Assembly (NCBI GenBank): GCA_018065765.1
Contig: JAGHSR010000120.1
Span: 1 to 9,379, forward strand
From: Candidatus Colicola coprequi
GTDB lineage: Bacteria > Bacteroidota > Bacteroidia > Bacteroidales > Paludibacteraceae
Length of the DNA: 9,379 nt
Direction of reading: 5' to 3'
Part shown: piece by piece, positions 1-5,831 of the stretch
Layout of the letters: each line of letters opens with the position of its first letter
How positions within the stretch are numbered: position 1 is the first letter of the stretch
The notes under the pieces: model-generated
The model's input: only the letters and a program-made list of their open reading frames with translations
Told to the model about the DNA's origin: nothing
Databases searched by the model: none
Translations under genes and position numbers: made by a program

Positions 1-533
1 CCATACTCGCTGATGAGGATGTATTGCTCATCGCAGGCGATGCCGTAGCAGCGACCGTTGGAGCGTTGGATTTGATTGCCCCAATAAGTAGCATTGTCGT
101 CCAACAGTTTGATCTCGTTGCCGTTGATGATGTAGGGCTGATTGATGAAGGCACCTTGCAGCACATAGAGGTTGGTGATGTGCAATTCGGGAAGACCGAG
201 TGCGTTCACTTCGTTGATGAAGACTTGCTTCATCGGATGGTCAGCATGCGGAAGGTTTTTGTCCTCACCATTCCATCGTTTGAGACTGGGGTAGTATTGC
301 AGCAAGACTTGTTTGTACTCGCAGGCGGTCAGGTGGTTGCCTGTGTTACGGTTGTACTCATCGACAAACATCGAGCAATATTCTGCCATTTCCTCCATGG
401 TGAAGTTGCCAGTGAAGGCACCATCCTTCATACAATAGATACAGTAATCTTCATTTTTACTGCCATCGGCATTCGTGCCGAGGATTTCTTCTGTGAGCGG
501 CATGCCGCAAGATTGACAAATTTTTTGTTCCAT
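1..533 (-). CDS. Zinc-ribbon domain protein (Zn_ribbon_2 type), 3' end outside window
   Basis: The frame is open from ATG at 533 to the left edge, giving 177 codons without a stop. The first ~75 residues look like the putative zinc-ribbon family (PF12674): CQSCGMPL at residues 6-13 and CIYCMKDG at about 31-38 supply four cysteines as two CxxC knuckles, followed by a TMEEMAEYC segment typical of that family. The rest (about 75-177) contains aromatic and Asn-rich beta-like sequence (LHITNLYVLQGAFINQPYII) that I do not recognise, so this is a zinc ribbon fused to an unknown C-terminal domain. The function is unknown; a cytoplasmic location is likely because no signal peptide is visible. The ATG lies about 20 nt downstream of the expected transcription start of a clear Bacteroidota promoter (560-589), which supports this start. 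The C-terminus cannot be judged because the window ends. Confidence 0.85.
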   Translation of the reverse strand, partial: MEQKICQSCGMPLTEEILGTNADGSKNEDYCIYCMKDGAFTGNFTMEEMAEYCSMFVDEYNRNTGNHLTACEYKQVLLQYYPSLKRWNGEDKNLPHADHPMKQVFINEVNALGLPELHITNLYVLQGAFINQPYIINGNEIKLLDDNATYWGNQIQRSNGRCYGIACDEQYILISEY

Positions 534-559
534 ATTTTTGTGTTTTTTATTTTCGGCTA

Positions 560-606
560 CAAAGGTAGTGCTTTTAGATGATGTCAAAAGGGAAAAAATG
601 GACATT
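560..606 (-). promoter_or_regulatory. Bacteroidota promoter plus upstream block, for the zinc-ribbon gene
   Basis: On the minus strand the -7 box TACCTTTG is at 567-560 and a TTTTGAC -33 box at 589-583, matching the TTTG / TAnnTTTG sigma-ABfr pattern. Further upstream lie TTTTTTCCC (598-590 region) and AATGTCC (606-600). The whole 47 bp aligns without gaps to the PspC-operon promoter at 1511-1557 with 9 mismatches, so the upstream block may be an operator or UP-like element. Confidence 0.8.
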
Positions 607-610
607 CTAA

Positions 611-640
611 AACGATAGCGAGCTTGTTGGCTCGCTATTA
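611..640 (-). terminator. Intrinsic terminator of the PspC operon
   Basis: ATAGCGAGC at 615-623 and GCTCGCTAT at 630-638 form a perfect 9-bp stem around a 6-base loop. Read on the minus strand the stem is followed by CGTTTTAG, a short T-run. It starts about 25 bp after the pspC-like stop codon (664-666) and ends just before the next minus-strand promoter, where an operon terminator is expected. The T-tract is short, so efficiency may be moderate. Confidence 0.75.
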
Positions 641-663
641 CGAATGGTCTTGTGCTGTGGGAA

Positions 664-858
664 TTACTCAGCAGTCTTCTCCGGCATGATGAGCGTCATG
701 ATAATGTAAAGAACTATTCCCGGGAAGCCTGCACTGAATACGGTCAAAACAACGTACAGTACGCGTACCAGCGTGGCATCCAGGCCAAAATATTCAGCCA
801 GGCCGGTGCATACACCGGCCAGTTTCTTGTCGGTAGATTTAGTCAATTTCTTTTCCAT
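664..858 (-). CDS. PspC-domain small membrane protein
   Basis: This 64-residue protein is essentially a lone PspC domain (PF04024). An N-terminal KKLTKSTDKKLAGVCTGLAE segment is followed by YFGLDATLVRVLYVVLTVF and a second hydrophobic run, GIVLYIIMTLIMP, at about 47-59. The K-LAGVC-GLAEYFG signature is characteristic of the family. PspC proteins sit in the inner membrane; in enterobacteria PspC acts with PspB in the phage-shock response, whereas most Bacteroidota versions are uncharacterised. The length is normal for stand-alone PspC. It is the second gene of an operon, 12 bp after the stop of the 172-aa membrane protein, and is followed by a strong hairpin terminator. A stress-related role is inferred from family and context. 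I give no symbol because orthology to enterobacterial pspC is not shown. Confidence 0.92.
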   Translation of the reverse strand: MEKKLTKSTDKKLAGVCTGLAEYFGLDATLVRVLYVVLTVFSAGFPGIVLYIIMTLIMPEKTAE

Positions 859-870
859 AATTGTATTGTT

Positions 871-1389
871 TTAGTAGTTTTCGTCTTCGTTGTCGCAGTT
901 ATTGTCATCTTCGTTGTCGTTGTAATCAACGTTACTCCAATTGTATTCCCACACTTGTGTTTGGTTGGAGAGTTGTTCCTCGAGGGCTTCGATACCTCCG
1001 GATTCGTGAACGGCTTTGGCGGCCGGAACTACCATACCAACCAGCGAAAGCAGCCAGATAAGGATGATAATCAGCCATGTTTGCCAGCGGGGCAGATCGT
1101 GGCTACGCAGCAGACGGATAGCGGCATAGATGAGAAACGCAATAGGCAGGATAATGGCAACCAATGTAGAGATAAGCAGCAGACTGATCCAGCCGTTGGA
1201 GAGAACTGTGCTCAGCATTGCGGGTACGATGGCGAAGAGGCCGATGCCGGTTCCGAGCAAGCCCATGCTTATACCAAAGATTCCCATGATAAAACCGAAC
1301 AAAACCGGTACTAAAATCACCAGCCACGGGCAAAGGAGCAAGATGAGAAGTGCCCAAAGACAACCATTATTGTTTGAATTTTGTGACAT
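871..1389 (-). CDS. Multi-pass membrane protein encoded with PspC, function unknown
   Basis: The protein is 172 residues if translation starts at ATG 1389 (MSQNSNNNGCLWALL). I prefer this start because an A-rich leader (CAATTAAAACT) precedes it. An in-frame ATG at 1446 would add 19 residues that look like translated leader. About four hydrophobic helices follow (roughly residues 10-27, 30-58, 65-90 and 103-125), with RLLRSHDLPRW as a likely cytoplasmic loop. The C-terminal ~45 residues are soluble and end in a very Asp/Asn/Glu-rich tail (YNDNEDDNNCDNEDENY). The loop-then-WLIIILIWLLSLVGM layout resembles the C-terminal half of longer Bacteroidota PspC proteins, so the pair may be a split version; this is an impression and not proof. 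It is the first gene of the PspC operon and is divergent from the AraC-type regulator. Confidence 0.8.
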   Translation of the reverse strand: MSQNSNNNGCLWALLILLLCPWLVILVPVLFGFIMGIFGISMGLLGTGIGLFAIVPAMLSTVLSNGWISLLLISTLVAIILPIAFLIYAAIRLLRSHDLPRWQTWLIIILIWLLSLVGMVVPAAKAVHESGGIEALEEQLSNQTQVWEYNWSNVDYNDNEDDNNCDNEDENY

Positions 1390-1412
1390 AGTTTTAATTG
1401 TTTTCTTGTTAG

Positions 1413-1458
1413 ATACAAAAAGTGTGCCACTTGCTACACCTGGCATGCTTTTTGGTAT
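1413..1458 (-). promoter_or_regulatory. Long inverted repeat in the leader of the PspC operon
   Basis: Left arm 1413-1429 (ATACAAAAAGTGTGCCA) pairs with right arm 1441-1458 (TGGCATGCTTTTTGGTAT). There are fifteen Watson-Crick pairs, two non-canonical positions (G·T as written on the plus strand, A·C on the minus strand), one bulged base and an 11-base loop. On the minus strand the hairpin is followed by TTTTTG inside its own arm, so it resembles an attenuator; it could equally be a protein-binding palindrome or a plus-strand RNA structure. It lies between the promoter at 1511-1540 and the ATG at 1389. Confidence 0.45.
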
Positions 1459-1510
1459 ATTTACGCAAGTTTTTTGGACTGTATAAAGTGATTTTATTTT
1501 GAAATCGCTG

Positions 1511-1557
1511 CAAAGGTAGTGCTTTCCGAATAAAACAAGAGGGAAAAAACGGACATT
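1511..1557 (-). promoter_or_regulatory. Bacteroidota promoter plus upstream block, for the PspC operon
   Basis: On the minus strand the -7 box TACCTTTG is at 1518-1511 and a TCTTG -33 box at 1540-1536. The upstream part repeats the TTTTTTCCCT and AATGTCC (1557-1551) block seen at 590-606, with identical spacing to the core boxes. The expected transcription start is near 1505, giving a leader of about 115 nt to ATG 1389. Confidence 0.8.
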
Positions 1558-1579
1558 TGCCAGAAAATCGCATATGCTC

Positions 1580-1610
1580 TTGCGTATTCAAAGAAACATT
1601 CGTACCTTTG
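1580..1610 (+). promoter_or_regulatory. Bacteroidota promoter for the AraC-family regulator
   Basis: TTG at 1580-1582 and TACCTTTG at 1603-1610 are separated by 20 bp, a good match to the Bacteroidota primary promoter. The expected start is near 1617, about 22 nt before the ATG at 1639. The shared GGACATT block (1551-1557) lies about 23 bp upstream of the -33 box, between the two divergent promoters. Confidence 0.75.
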
Positions 1611-1638
1611 CGTACTTTTTTGCGTCTAACGAATCATC

Positions 1639-2469
1639 ATGCAATTTCGTCCTATTCCGGTGGCGCCTGCGCTACAACGATATATCCGCAATTATTGGAC
1701 ACTGACCTTCCGCGTCCTATATCCGGGAGGCACCCAGCGTATCATGACCAATGGCGCCACCTGCATGATGTACTTTCCCAATACCGGTCGGTTGATACTC
1801 TATGGTCCCAGTATGCACAATGTCGCTATCGACTTCGAGCCGGGTGAGCATGTGATACTCGGTGTGGAGTTTCATCCCGCGGGCGTACATGCGTTTTTTA
1901 AAAAGTCAACAGCCGAGTTCGTTGATCAACAACTGACGGACGAGCAGTTAGGCGAGGCATTCGTCAAATATAGCCAACAATTAGCTGAGTTGCCAAATAT
2001 AGAAGACTATGCTGAAGTGGCTGATGCGTTCTACCTGAAGCAAATGGCGGATATCGGACGTGCAGAGGACATCAACATGCAGCGAATGATGCGCGTGTTT
2101 GCCTACATAGAGACTCACCTTCCTACGGATATTCGTTTAGGTGATCTGGCTAAGGAGGCATGTGTTGGCCCGCGGCAATTCAATCGCATTTTTACCGAAT
2201 ATGTAGGTCTAACGCCGAAGGAGTATCTTCGTATCTACCGTTTCCATGCGGCTCTTATGGCGCTTCGGGAGCACCCCGAGCATACGACTCTGATGCAACT
2301 GGCTTGGGACAATGGCTACTACGACCTCAAGCACATGACAACGGATTTCCGAGATATCTGTAGCCATGCGCCAAAGTCGGACGAGATTAGCAAGCGCCTA
2401 ACCGAGACATTCGGCCAAACCTTTTCGTTATTGATGAAAAAGAAAATCCTTCCCATAAACGTAGATTAA
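1639..2469 (+). CDS. AraC-family transcriptional regulator (DUF6597-type N-terminal domain)
   Basis: This is a 276-residue DNA-binding regulator. The N-terminal half (about 1-105) has the look of the DUF6597 sensor domain common in Bacteroidota AraC proteins: an early YIRNYWTL, then GATCMMYFPN, LYGPSM and GVEFHPAGVHAFF. The C-terminal AraC double helix-turn-helix spans about 152-255: the first HTH is IRLGDLAKEACVGPRQFNRIF followed by GLTPKEYLRIYRF, and the second is LMQLAWDNGYYDLKHMTTDF. A final ~30-residue basic tail (LLMKKKILPINVD) follows. Such proteins usually bind tandem promoter sites in response to a small ligand; the ligand here is unknown. The gene is divergent from the PspC operon, so regulation of that operon, itself, and perhaps the zinc-ribbon gene through the shared block is a reasonable inference. 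The start is supported by a promoter 22 nt upstream of the ATG. Confidence 0.93.
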   Translation: MQFRPIPVAPALQRYIRNYWTLTFRVLYPGGTQRIMTNGATCMMYFPNTGRLILYGPSMHNVAIDFEPGEHVILGVEFHPAGVHAFFKKSTAEFVDQQLTDEQLGEAFVKYSQQLAELPNIEDYAEVADAFYLKQMADIGRAEDINMQRMMRVFAYIETHLPTDIRLGDLAKEACVGPRQFNRIFTEYVGLTPKEYLRIYRFHAALMALREHPEHTTLMQLAWDNGYYDLKHMTTDFRDICSHAPKSDEISKRLTETFGQTFSLLMKKKILPINVD

Positions 2470-2516
2470 TTACAGGGGGGCAAAAGATAGGAACTGATAT
2501 TTGTAAATAATTAGAT

Positions 2517-3008
2517 ATGACACGAATAGGACTATTAAGTGACACGCATGGTTTGCTGGATGCACGTGTATTTGAACATTTTAAGGACTGCGATGAGATA
2601 TGGCATGCAGGTGATATAGGTTCAGCAGAAGTGCTACAAAAGCTGAGAGAGTACAAGCCTACCCGAGCTGTTTTTGGTAATATGGATAGTGGCGATGTAC
2701 GTTACTCACTCAGTGAGTTTTACCGATTTAAGGTGGAAGATGTGAACGTGCTTTTAACCCATATAGGTGGTTATCCCGGTCGGTACAATCCATGGTTGAT
2801 ACCCATGTTTCAACGCGAATGTCCCGACCTATTCGTATGCGGACACAGCCATATTCTGAAAGTACAATATGACCATCAATGGGGATTTCTAACCATCAAT
2901 CCCGGTGCCGCCGGCAAACAGGGTTGGCAAACGGTACAAACACTCGTTCGCTTTACCATAGACGGCAAGGCAATAGAGAATCTGGAAGTAATAGAGTTAG
3001 GAGTTTAG
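2517..3008 (+). CDS. YfcE/MJ0936-family metallophosphoesterase
   Basis: This 163-residue protein belongs to the calcineurin-like phosphoesterase superfamily, Metallophos_2 group (YfcE/MJ0936). The two-metal site is complete: D9 and H11 in LSDTHG, D33 in HAGDIG, N55 in FGNMD, H82 in LLTHIG, and H110 and H112 in CGHSH. The length is normal for the family. Members hydrolyse phosphodiesters such as artificial bis-pNPP with Mn2+; the physiological substrate is usually unknown, so no substrate can be assigned here. No signal peptide is visible, so it should be cytoplasmic. It follows the AraC gene on the same strand after 47 bp without a clear terminator or promoter, so cotranscription is possible. 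Its stop is 2 bp from the end of the convergent beta-barrel gene. Confidence 0.93.
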   Translation: MTRIGLLSDTHGLLDARVFEHFKDCDEIWHAGDIGSAEVLQKLREYKPTRAVFGNMDSGDVRYSLSEFYRFKVEDVNVLLTHIGGYPGRYNPWLIPMFQRECPDLFVCGHSHILKVQYDHQWGFLTINPGAAGKQGWQTVQTLVRFTIDGKAIENLEVIELGV

Positions 3009-3015
3009 AGTTAGA
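2993..3015. repeat. Short direct repeat at the convergent gene junction
   Basis: AGAGTTAG occurs at 2993-3000 and again at 3008-3015, with a GAGTTTAG variant between. It covers the last codons of the phosphoesterase gene, the 2-bp gap and the last codon of the opposite gene. It looks like a decayed simple repeat. No terminator hairpin is visible at this junction. Confidence 0.5.
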
Positions 3016-4822
3016 ACCCAAATGAGAAACCAATGGTGGCAGTCACGTTCTTGCCCTGATAGAACTTGGGGCAATACGAATTGAGATAGCCCTGTGCCGT
3101 AGCCGTAAATTCAGCATTGCAGTCAGAGGCAGTATTGTCATATCCTTGTGCGTTGTTGTAGCCCACGTTAGCACGAAGGAACATATTGGGATGCACCTCA
3201 TAGACAAAATTCAGCAAAATCTCATCGTTATTGTAAATCTTTTTGTCAAACGGTTTGCGTGCGATGACAGCACTAATACCTGCTCCAACATCTATTTTTT
3301 TACCATTCTCACGATGAACCCGTAGGTAATCGTAGCTATTGTACTTGGTATCACGATTGTAACTCAAACCGATAAACATACCGCGAATGGGACGATACGA
3401 GATTTCAAGATGGATATTCTGCGCGTTATCACCCATATAATGCCCCATCATATACGAATTAGACATATAAGTGATGGCTGGAATGGAGTGCGTATAACAA
3501 GCGATATAGGAACGCATAAATTCACCCTTGAGGCTCAATGATTTGATAGGCCACCCACCCCAGTCAAAACCTACCAAATAAGAGATTGGATTATTCTCTT
3601 TGTTGCTCTTTTTCAGCCGTCCCAATTGAAATTCATCAATAAAAAATGAGCCATACAATTTCAAATGATCAACAGGTCGAACAGTCAGCGTAAAGAAAGC
3701 TTGCGAGTTTTGGTTCTCGACTCCAAGTCCCTTGGTCATAAGATGATCCAACGACTTGTAGAAGGCAATTGGAATGAAATATGCGGCCTGAGGATTGCGT
3801 TCACTATAGACGATTGAGTTACCCAACGAGAACTGGATGTACTTGATTGGGCGGAAAGTGAACATATTAGCCGCCATGTATTTGTTAGTTGGGCGATACT
3901 CGCGTTCGGTGCCGGCAGTTGATTGCTCCACATAATAGTATGTAGAATCTATCACATTACTAACCAGCCATGCGTGAAAGTAGTCGAACTGGAACCATTT
4001 GCACGGTGTCAATTGCAGCGTGACCATCGGCACAGCCGGATTGCGCCCAGATAAGATATTGGAGCAATGGAAAGCGTCGCCCCAACGGATATTCTCTCTT
4101 TGCAGGCTGATGCTGCCAAACCACGCATACGCAGATATTCCGCCTTTGGAGTCTGAGAAATCTCCACCGTAATTGGCTTCTTTGTACTGTACTCCGGCAA
4201 AATTGTTGAGAAAAGCCCCTTTGGTCAGTTTAGCACCATCGATTTTAGCATTATCAGGGAAATACTGTTCACGTAGCATCATTTCTCCATTCCACGAGAT
4301 ATCACGCAGCGATCCCCAAATACTGAGGTGCCGAACAATATCCATTTGCAACTCAGCCCCCCACCATCGTTTGAGAATACCCCCTTTTTTGGACGCAATA
4401 ACATCCATACCCAAGATGGGACGAATCTGCATCTTGAACAGATGGTTGCTTGTCATGTAACTGAACTGCGGATTACAGAGCGAGAGGTTGAATGTTCGGT
4501 GGTCGGTATATTGGACGAACTGCTCCCGCATCGTATCGCGTTCCAGAGCAAATTCGTTTAGGTAAAAAGCTAAATCTTTGCATTGACGCCGGCTGAGGAG
4601 TGTATCACGCGTTTGCGCCTCCATCAGTATGGCGGCAACCTGCACACGGGAATATGGGCGCACAGCGGTATTGATAGACACAACACCATCTGTAGCCAAC
4701 TCGTCAAGAAAATCGTATAAACGAACCTCTGTCAAAGGAACCGGTATGTTCTGTGCCCTAACAGACTGATTAATCAAGGCACAGAGACATACCGATAGTA
4801 TCAAAATCGACCAACGCCGCAT
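3011..4822 (-). CDS. Predicted outer-membrane beta-barrel protein, possibly Wzi-like
   Basis: The protein is 603 residues. Residues 1-23 form a Sec signal peptide (MRRWSILILSVCLCALINQS, then VRA) with likely cleavage near the AQ. A helical region at about 30-95 (LYDFLDELATDGVVSINTA, YSRVQVAAIL, LAFYLNEFALER) precedes a long series of alternating aromatic strands, and the chain ends in TIGFSFGF with a terminal Phe, typical of outer-membrane barrels. The N-terminal arrangement (short helix, 'DG-VSINTAVRPYSR', paired helix) resembles Bacteroidota proteins annotated as capsule-assembly Wzi-like (PF14052); I hold that only moderately. It lies 3 bp after the OmpH/Skp-like gene, so translation is probably coupled and the chaperone may assist its folding. 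No capsule genes lie nearby, so a capsule role is not supported by context. Confidence 0.85.
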   Translation of the reverse strand: MRRWSILILSVCLCALINQSVRAQNIPVPLTEVRLYDFLDELATDGVVSINTAVRPYSRVQVAAILMEAQTRDTLLSRRQCKDLAFYLNEFALERDTMREQFVQYTDHRTFNLSLCNPQFSYMTSNHLFKMQIRPILGMDVIASKKGGILKRWWGAELQMDIVRHLSIWGSLRDISWNGEMMLREQYFPDNAKIDGAKLTKGAFLNNFAGVQYKEANYGGDFSDSKGGISAYAWFGSISLQRENIRWGDAFHCSNILSGRNPAVPMVTLQLTPCKWFQFDYFHAWLVSNVIDSTYYYVEQSTAGTEREYRPTNKYMAANMFTFRPIKYIQFSLGNSIVYSERNPQAAYFIPIAFYKSLDHLMTKGLGVENQNSQAFFTLTVRPVDHLKLYGSFFIDEFQLGRLKKSNKENNPISYLVGFDWGGWPIKSLSLKGEFMRSYIACYTHSIPAITYMSNSYMMGHYMGDNAQNIHLEISYRPIRGMFIGLSYNRDTKYNSYDYLRVHRENGKKIDVGAGISAVIARKPFDKKIYNNDEILLNFVYEVHPNMFLRANVGYNNAQGYDNTASDCNAEFTATAQGYLNSYCPKFYQGKNVTATIGFSFGF

Positions 4823-4825
4823 GGA

Positions 4826-5419
4826 TTACTTCACATAGCGAGCGTTCATGCCGTTGACAACAGTAGAAGTGATATCGTAAGCAGGGTCAGCCATTAGGAC
4901 ATTGTCCTTGGCAGCATTGCTTAGGATAACATGGAAACGACCGTCAGCATTGAACGATTCCAGAAAAGCGGTAAGTGAGTCAGCCAATTGCAAATTGAGT
5001 GCTTGGTTCTCCTCCAAAATGTCTTGCGTCAGTTTAGCCTCTAATTCTTCGAGGTCCTGTTGTTTTTTCTGGATACGTTGATACTCGCTCTGTGCACGTT
5101 CTTGACTAAGGAAAGCATTGTTGTCCAATTTACGTTGGAAATCCTGCATTTCGTTTTGCAAGGTGCGAGCCTTGGTGTTGAGTTTGAGACGAGCGTCTTC
5201 CTGTTTGCTCATCAAGCGCTCTTGTGCTTCCTGTGCGAAGGTGTAATTAACCAACAAGCTATCTACGTTGAGATAAGCGATTGGCAGGTTTCCCTCTGCT
5301 ACTTCGGTGACATCGGTTGGCTGCGTTTTGGCTGCGTTTTTGTCAACAAAGAACAACACAAACAATGCTACCACAGCGGCAGCTAAGACGGAATTGATTA
5401 CGATTTGAATTTTGTTCAT
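4826..5419 (-). CDS. OmpH/Skp-family periplasmic chaperone-like protein
   Basis: The protein is 197 residues. Residues 8-26 form a hydrophobic N-terminal segment (VINSVLAAAVVALFVLFFV) without an obvious cleavage site, so it may stay anchored in the inner membrane. Then comes the OmpH entry strand (LPIAYLNVDSLLVNY, about 45-59), a long charged coiled coil at about 60-150 (KLNTKARTLQNEMQDFQRKL, AQSEYQRIQKKQQDLEELEA), and the closing strand GRFHVILSNAAKDNVLMADP. This order is that of the OmpH/Skp family (PF03938), in which the coiled-coil arms hold unfolded outer-membrane proteins. It is longer than E. coli Skp at its N-terminus. It sits between a small membrane protein (10-bp gap) and a beta-barrel gene (3-bp gap), which suits an envelope-biogenesis role. 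Confidence 0.9.
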   Translation of the reverse strand: MNKIQIVINSVLAAAVVALFVLFFVDKNAAKTQPTDVTEVAEGNLPIAYLNVDSLLVNYTFAQEAQERLMSKQEDARLKLNTKARTLQNEMQDFQRKLDNNAFLSQERAQSEYQRIQKKQQDLEELEAKLTQDILEENQALNLQLADSLTAFLESFNADGRFHVILSNAAKDNVLMADPAYDITSTVVNGMNARYVK

Positions 5420-5429
5420 AAGTATAATA

Positions 5430-5639
5430 TTATAAATGTTTTATGTCGAGTTTTTTCTCCGCAGCCTTGCGTGCTTTATAATCTTCGGACACCACACAGC
5501 CGATATTACGTTTGCGCATCGCGGGATTATCGCCCAAATGCTGACTGGAAAAACGACCGTTTTTACGTAGGATAACGCGAACGCTCAACAGCAGCATAGC
5601 AAGAGCCACAAAACCTAATGTTAGCAATAAACTTTTCAC
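5430..5639 (-). CDS. Small single-pass membrane protein, function unknown
   Basis: This 69-residue protein has one N-terminal transmembrane helix (LLLTLGFVALAMLLLSVRVI, about 4-24). A basic cytoplasmic-looking segment follows with the pattern NGRFSSQHLGDNPAMRKRNIGC (about 27-48), then a charged tail (DYKARKAAEKKLD). I have seen similar small 'GRF-H...N-A-RK-GI-C' proteins in Bacteroidales, but know of no assigned function. A clear promoter (5659-5690) places transcription start about 13 nt before the ATG, so the leader is very short. It is the first gene of a three-gene operon with the OmpH/Skp-like chaperone and the beta-barrel. The single cysteine in the conserved-looking patch may be functional, but nothing shows this. 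Confidence 0.8.
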   Translation of the reverse strand: MKSLLLTLGFVALAMLLLSVRVILRKNGRFSSQHLGDNPAMRKRNIGCVVSEDYKARKAAEKKLDIKHL

Positions 5640-5658
5640 TCTTCTTACAATTAGCCTA

Positions 5659-5690
5659 CAAAAGTACTACATTATTTTGGTACATACAAA
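5659..5690 (-). promoter_or_regulatory. Bacteroidota promoter for the small membrane protein-OmpH-barrel operon
   Basis: On the minus strand TTTG at 5690-5687 and TACTTTTG at 5666-5659 are separated by 20 bp, an excellent match to the TTTG / TAnnTTTG pattern. The expected start is about 5653, roughly 13 nt from the ATG at 5639. Confidence 0.75.
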
Positions 5691-5726
5691 TTTTTTTGAC
5701 AATAAAACAAAAAAAAACGCGCTCGC

Positions 5727-5757
5727 TTGCGCATGTGAGAAAGAATTGGTAATTTTG
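5727..5757 (+). promoter_or_regulatory. Bacteroidota promoter for the bactofilin gene set
   Basis: TTG at 5727-5729 and TAATTTTG at 5750-5757 are separated by 20 bp. The expected start is near 5764. The two divergent promoters (this one and 5659-5690) lie about 37 bp apart, with an A-rich tract between that contains no other recognisable element. Confidence 0.7.
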
Positions 5758-5831
5758 CGCGATATTTTCGTGTATTATGCCTATGAGGCGACCCTAATCA
5801 CATGTTCAAACTAACTAAAACACGTATAACT

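Noticed and set aside
24..581. Plus-strand open frame of 185 codons opposite the zinc-ribbon gene
   Set aside because: It is the antisense of a gene with clear CxxC motifs and its own promoter; the translation has no recognisable domain and covers the minus-strand promoter.
652..1314. Plus-strand open frame of 220 codons opposite the PspC operon
   Set aside because: The opposite strand encodes an unmistakable PspC domain; this frame is low-complexity and Gln/Asp-rich from reverse-reading hydrophobic codons.
1390..1446. Upstream ATG at 1446 as start of the 172-aa membrane protein
   Set aside because: The added 19 residues are encoded by the inverted-repeat leader, and the ATG at 1389 has a typical A-rich leader; kept as a minor alternative.
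2470..2516. Promoter or terminator between the AraC and phosphoesterase genes
   Set aside because: A G-run and a TATTTG are present but no proper TAnnTTTG with an upstream TTTG, and no hairpin with a T-run.
5773..5795. Small GCCT/AGGC hairpin in the bactofilin leader
   Set aside because: The stem is only 3-4 bp and is expected by chance.
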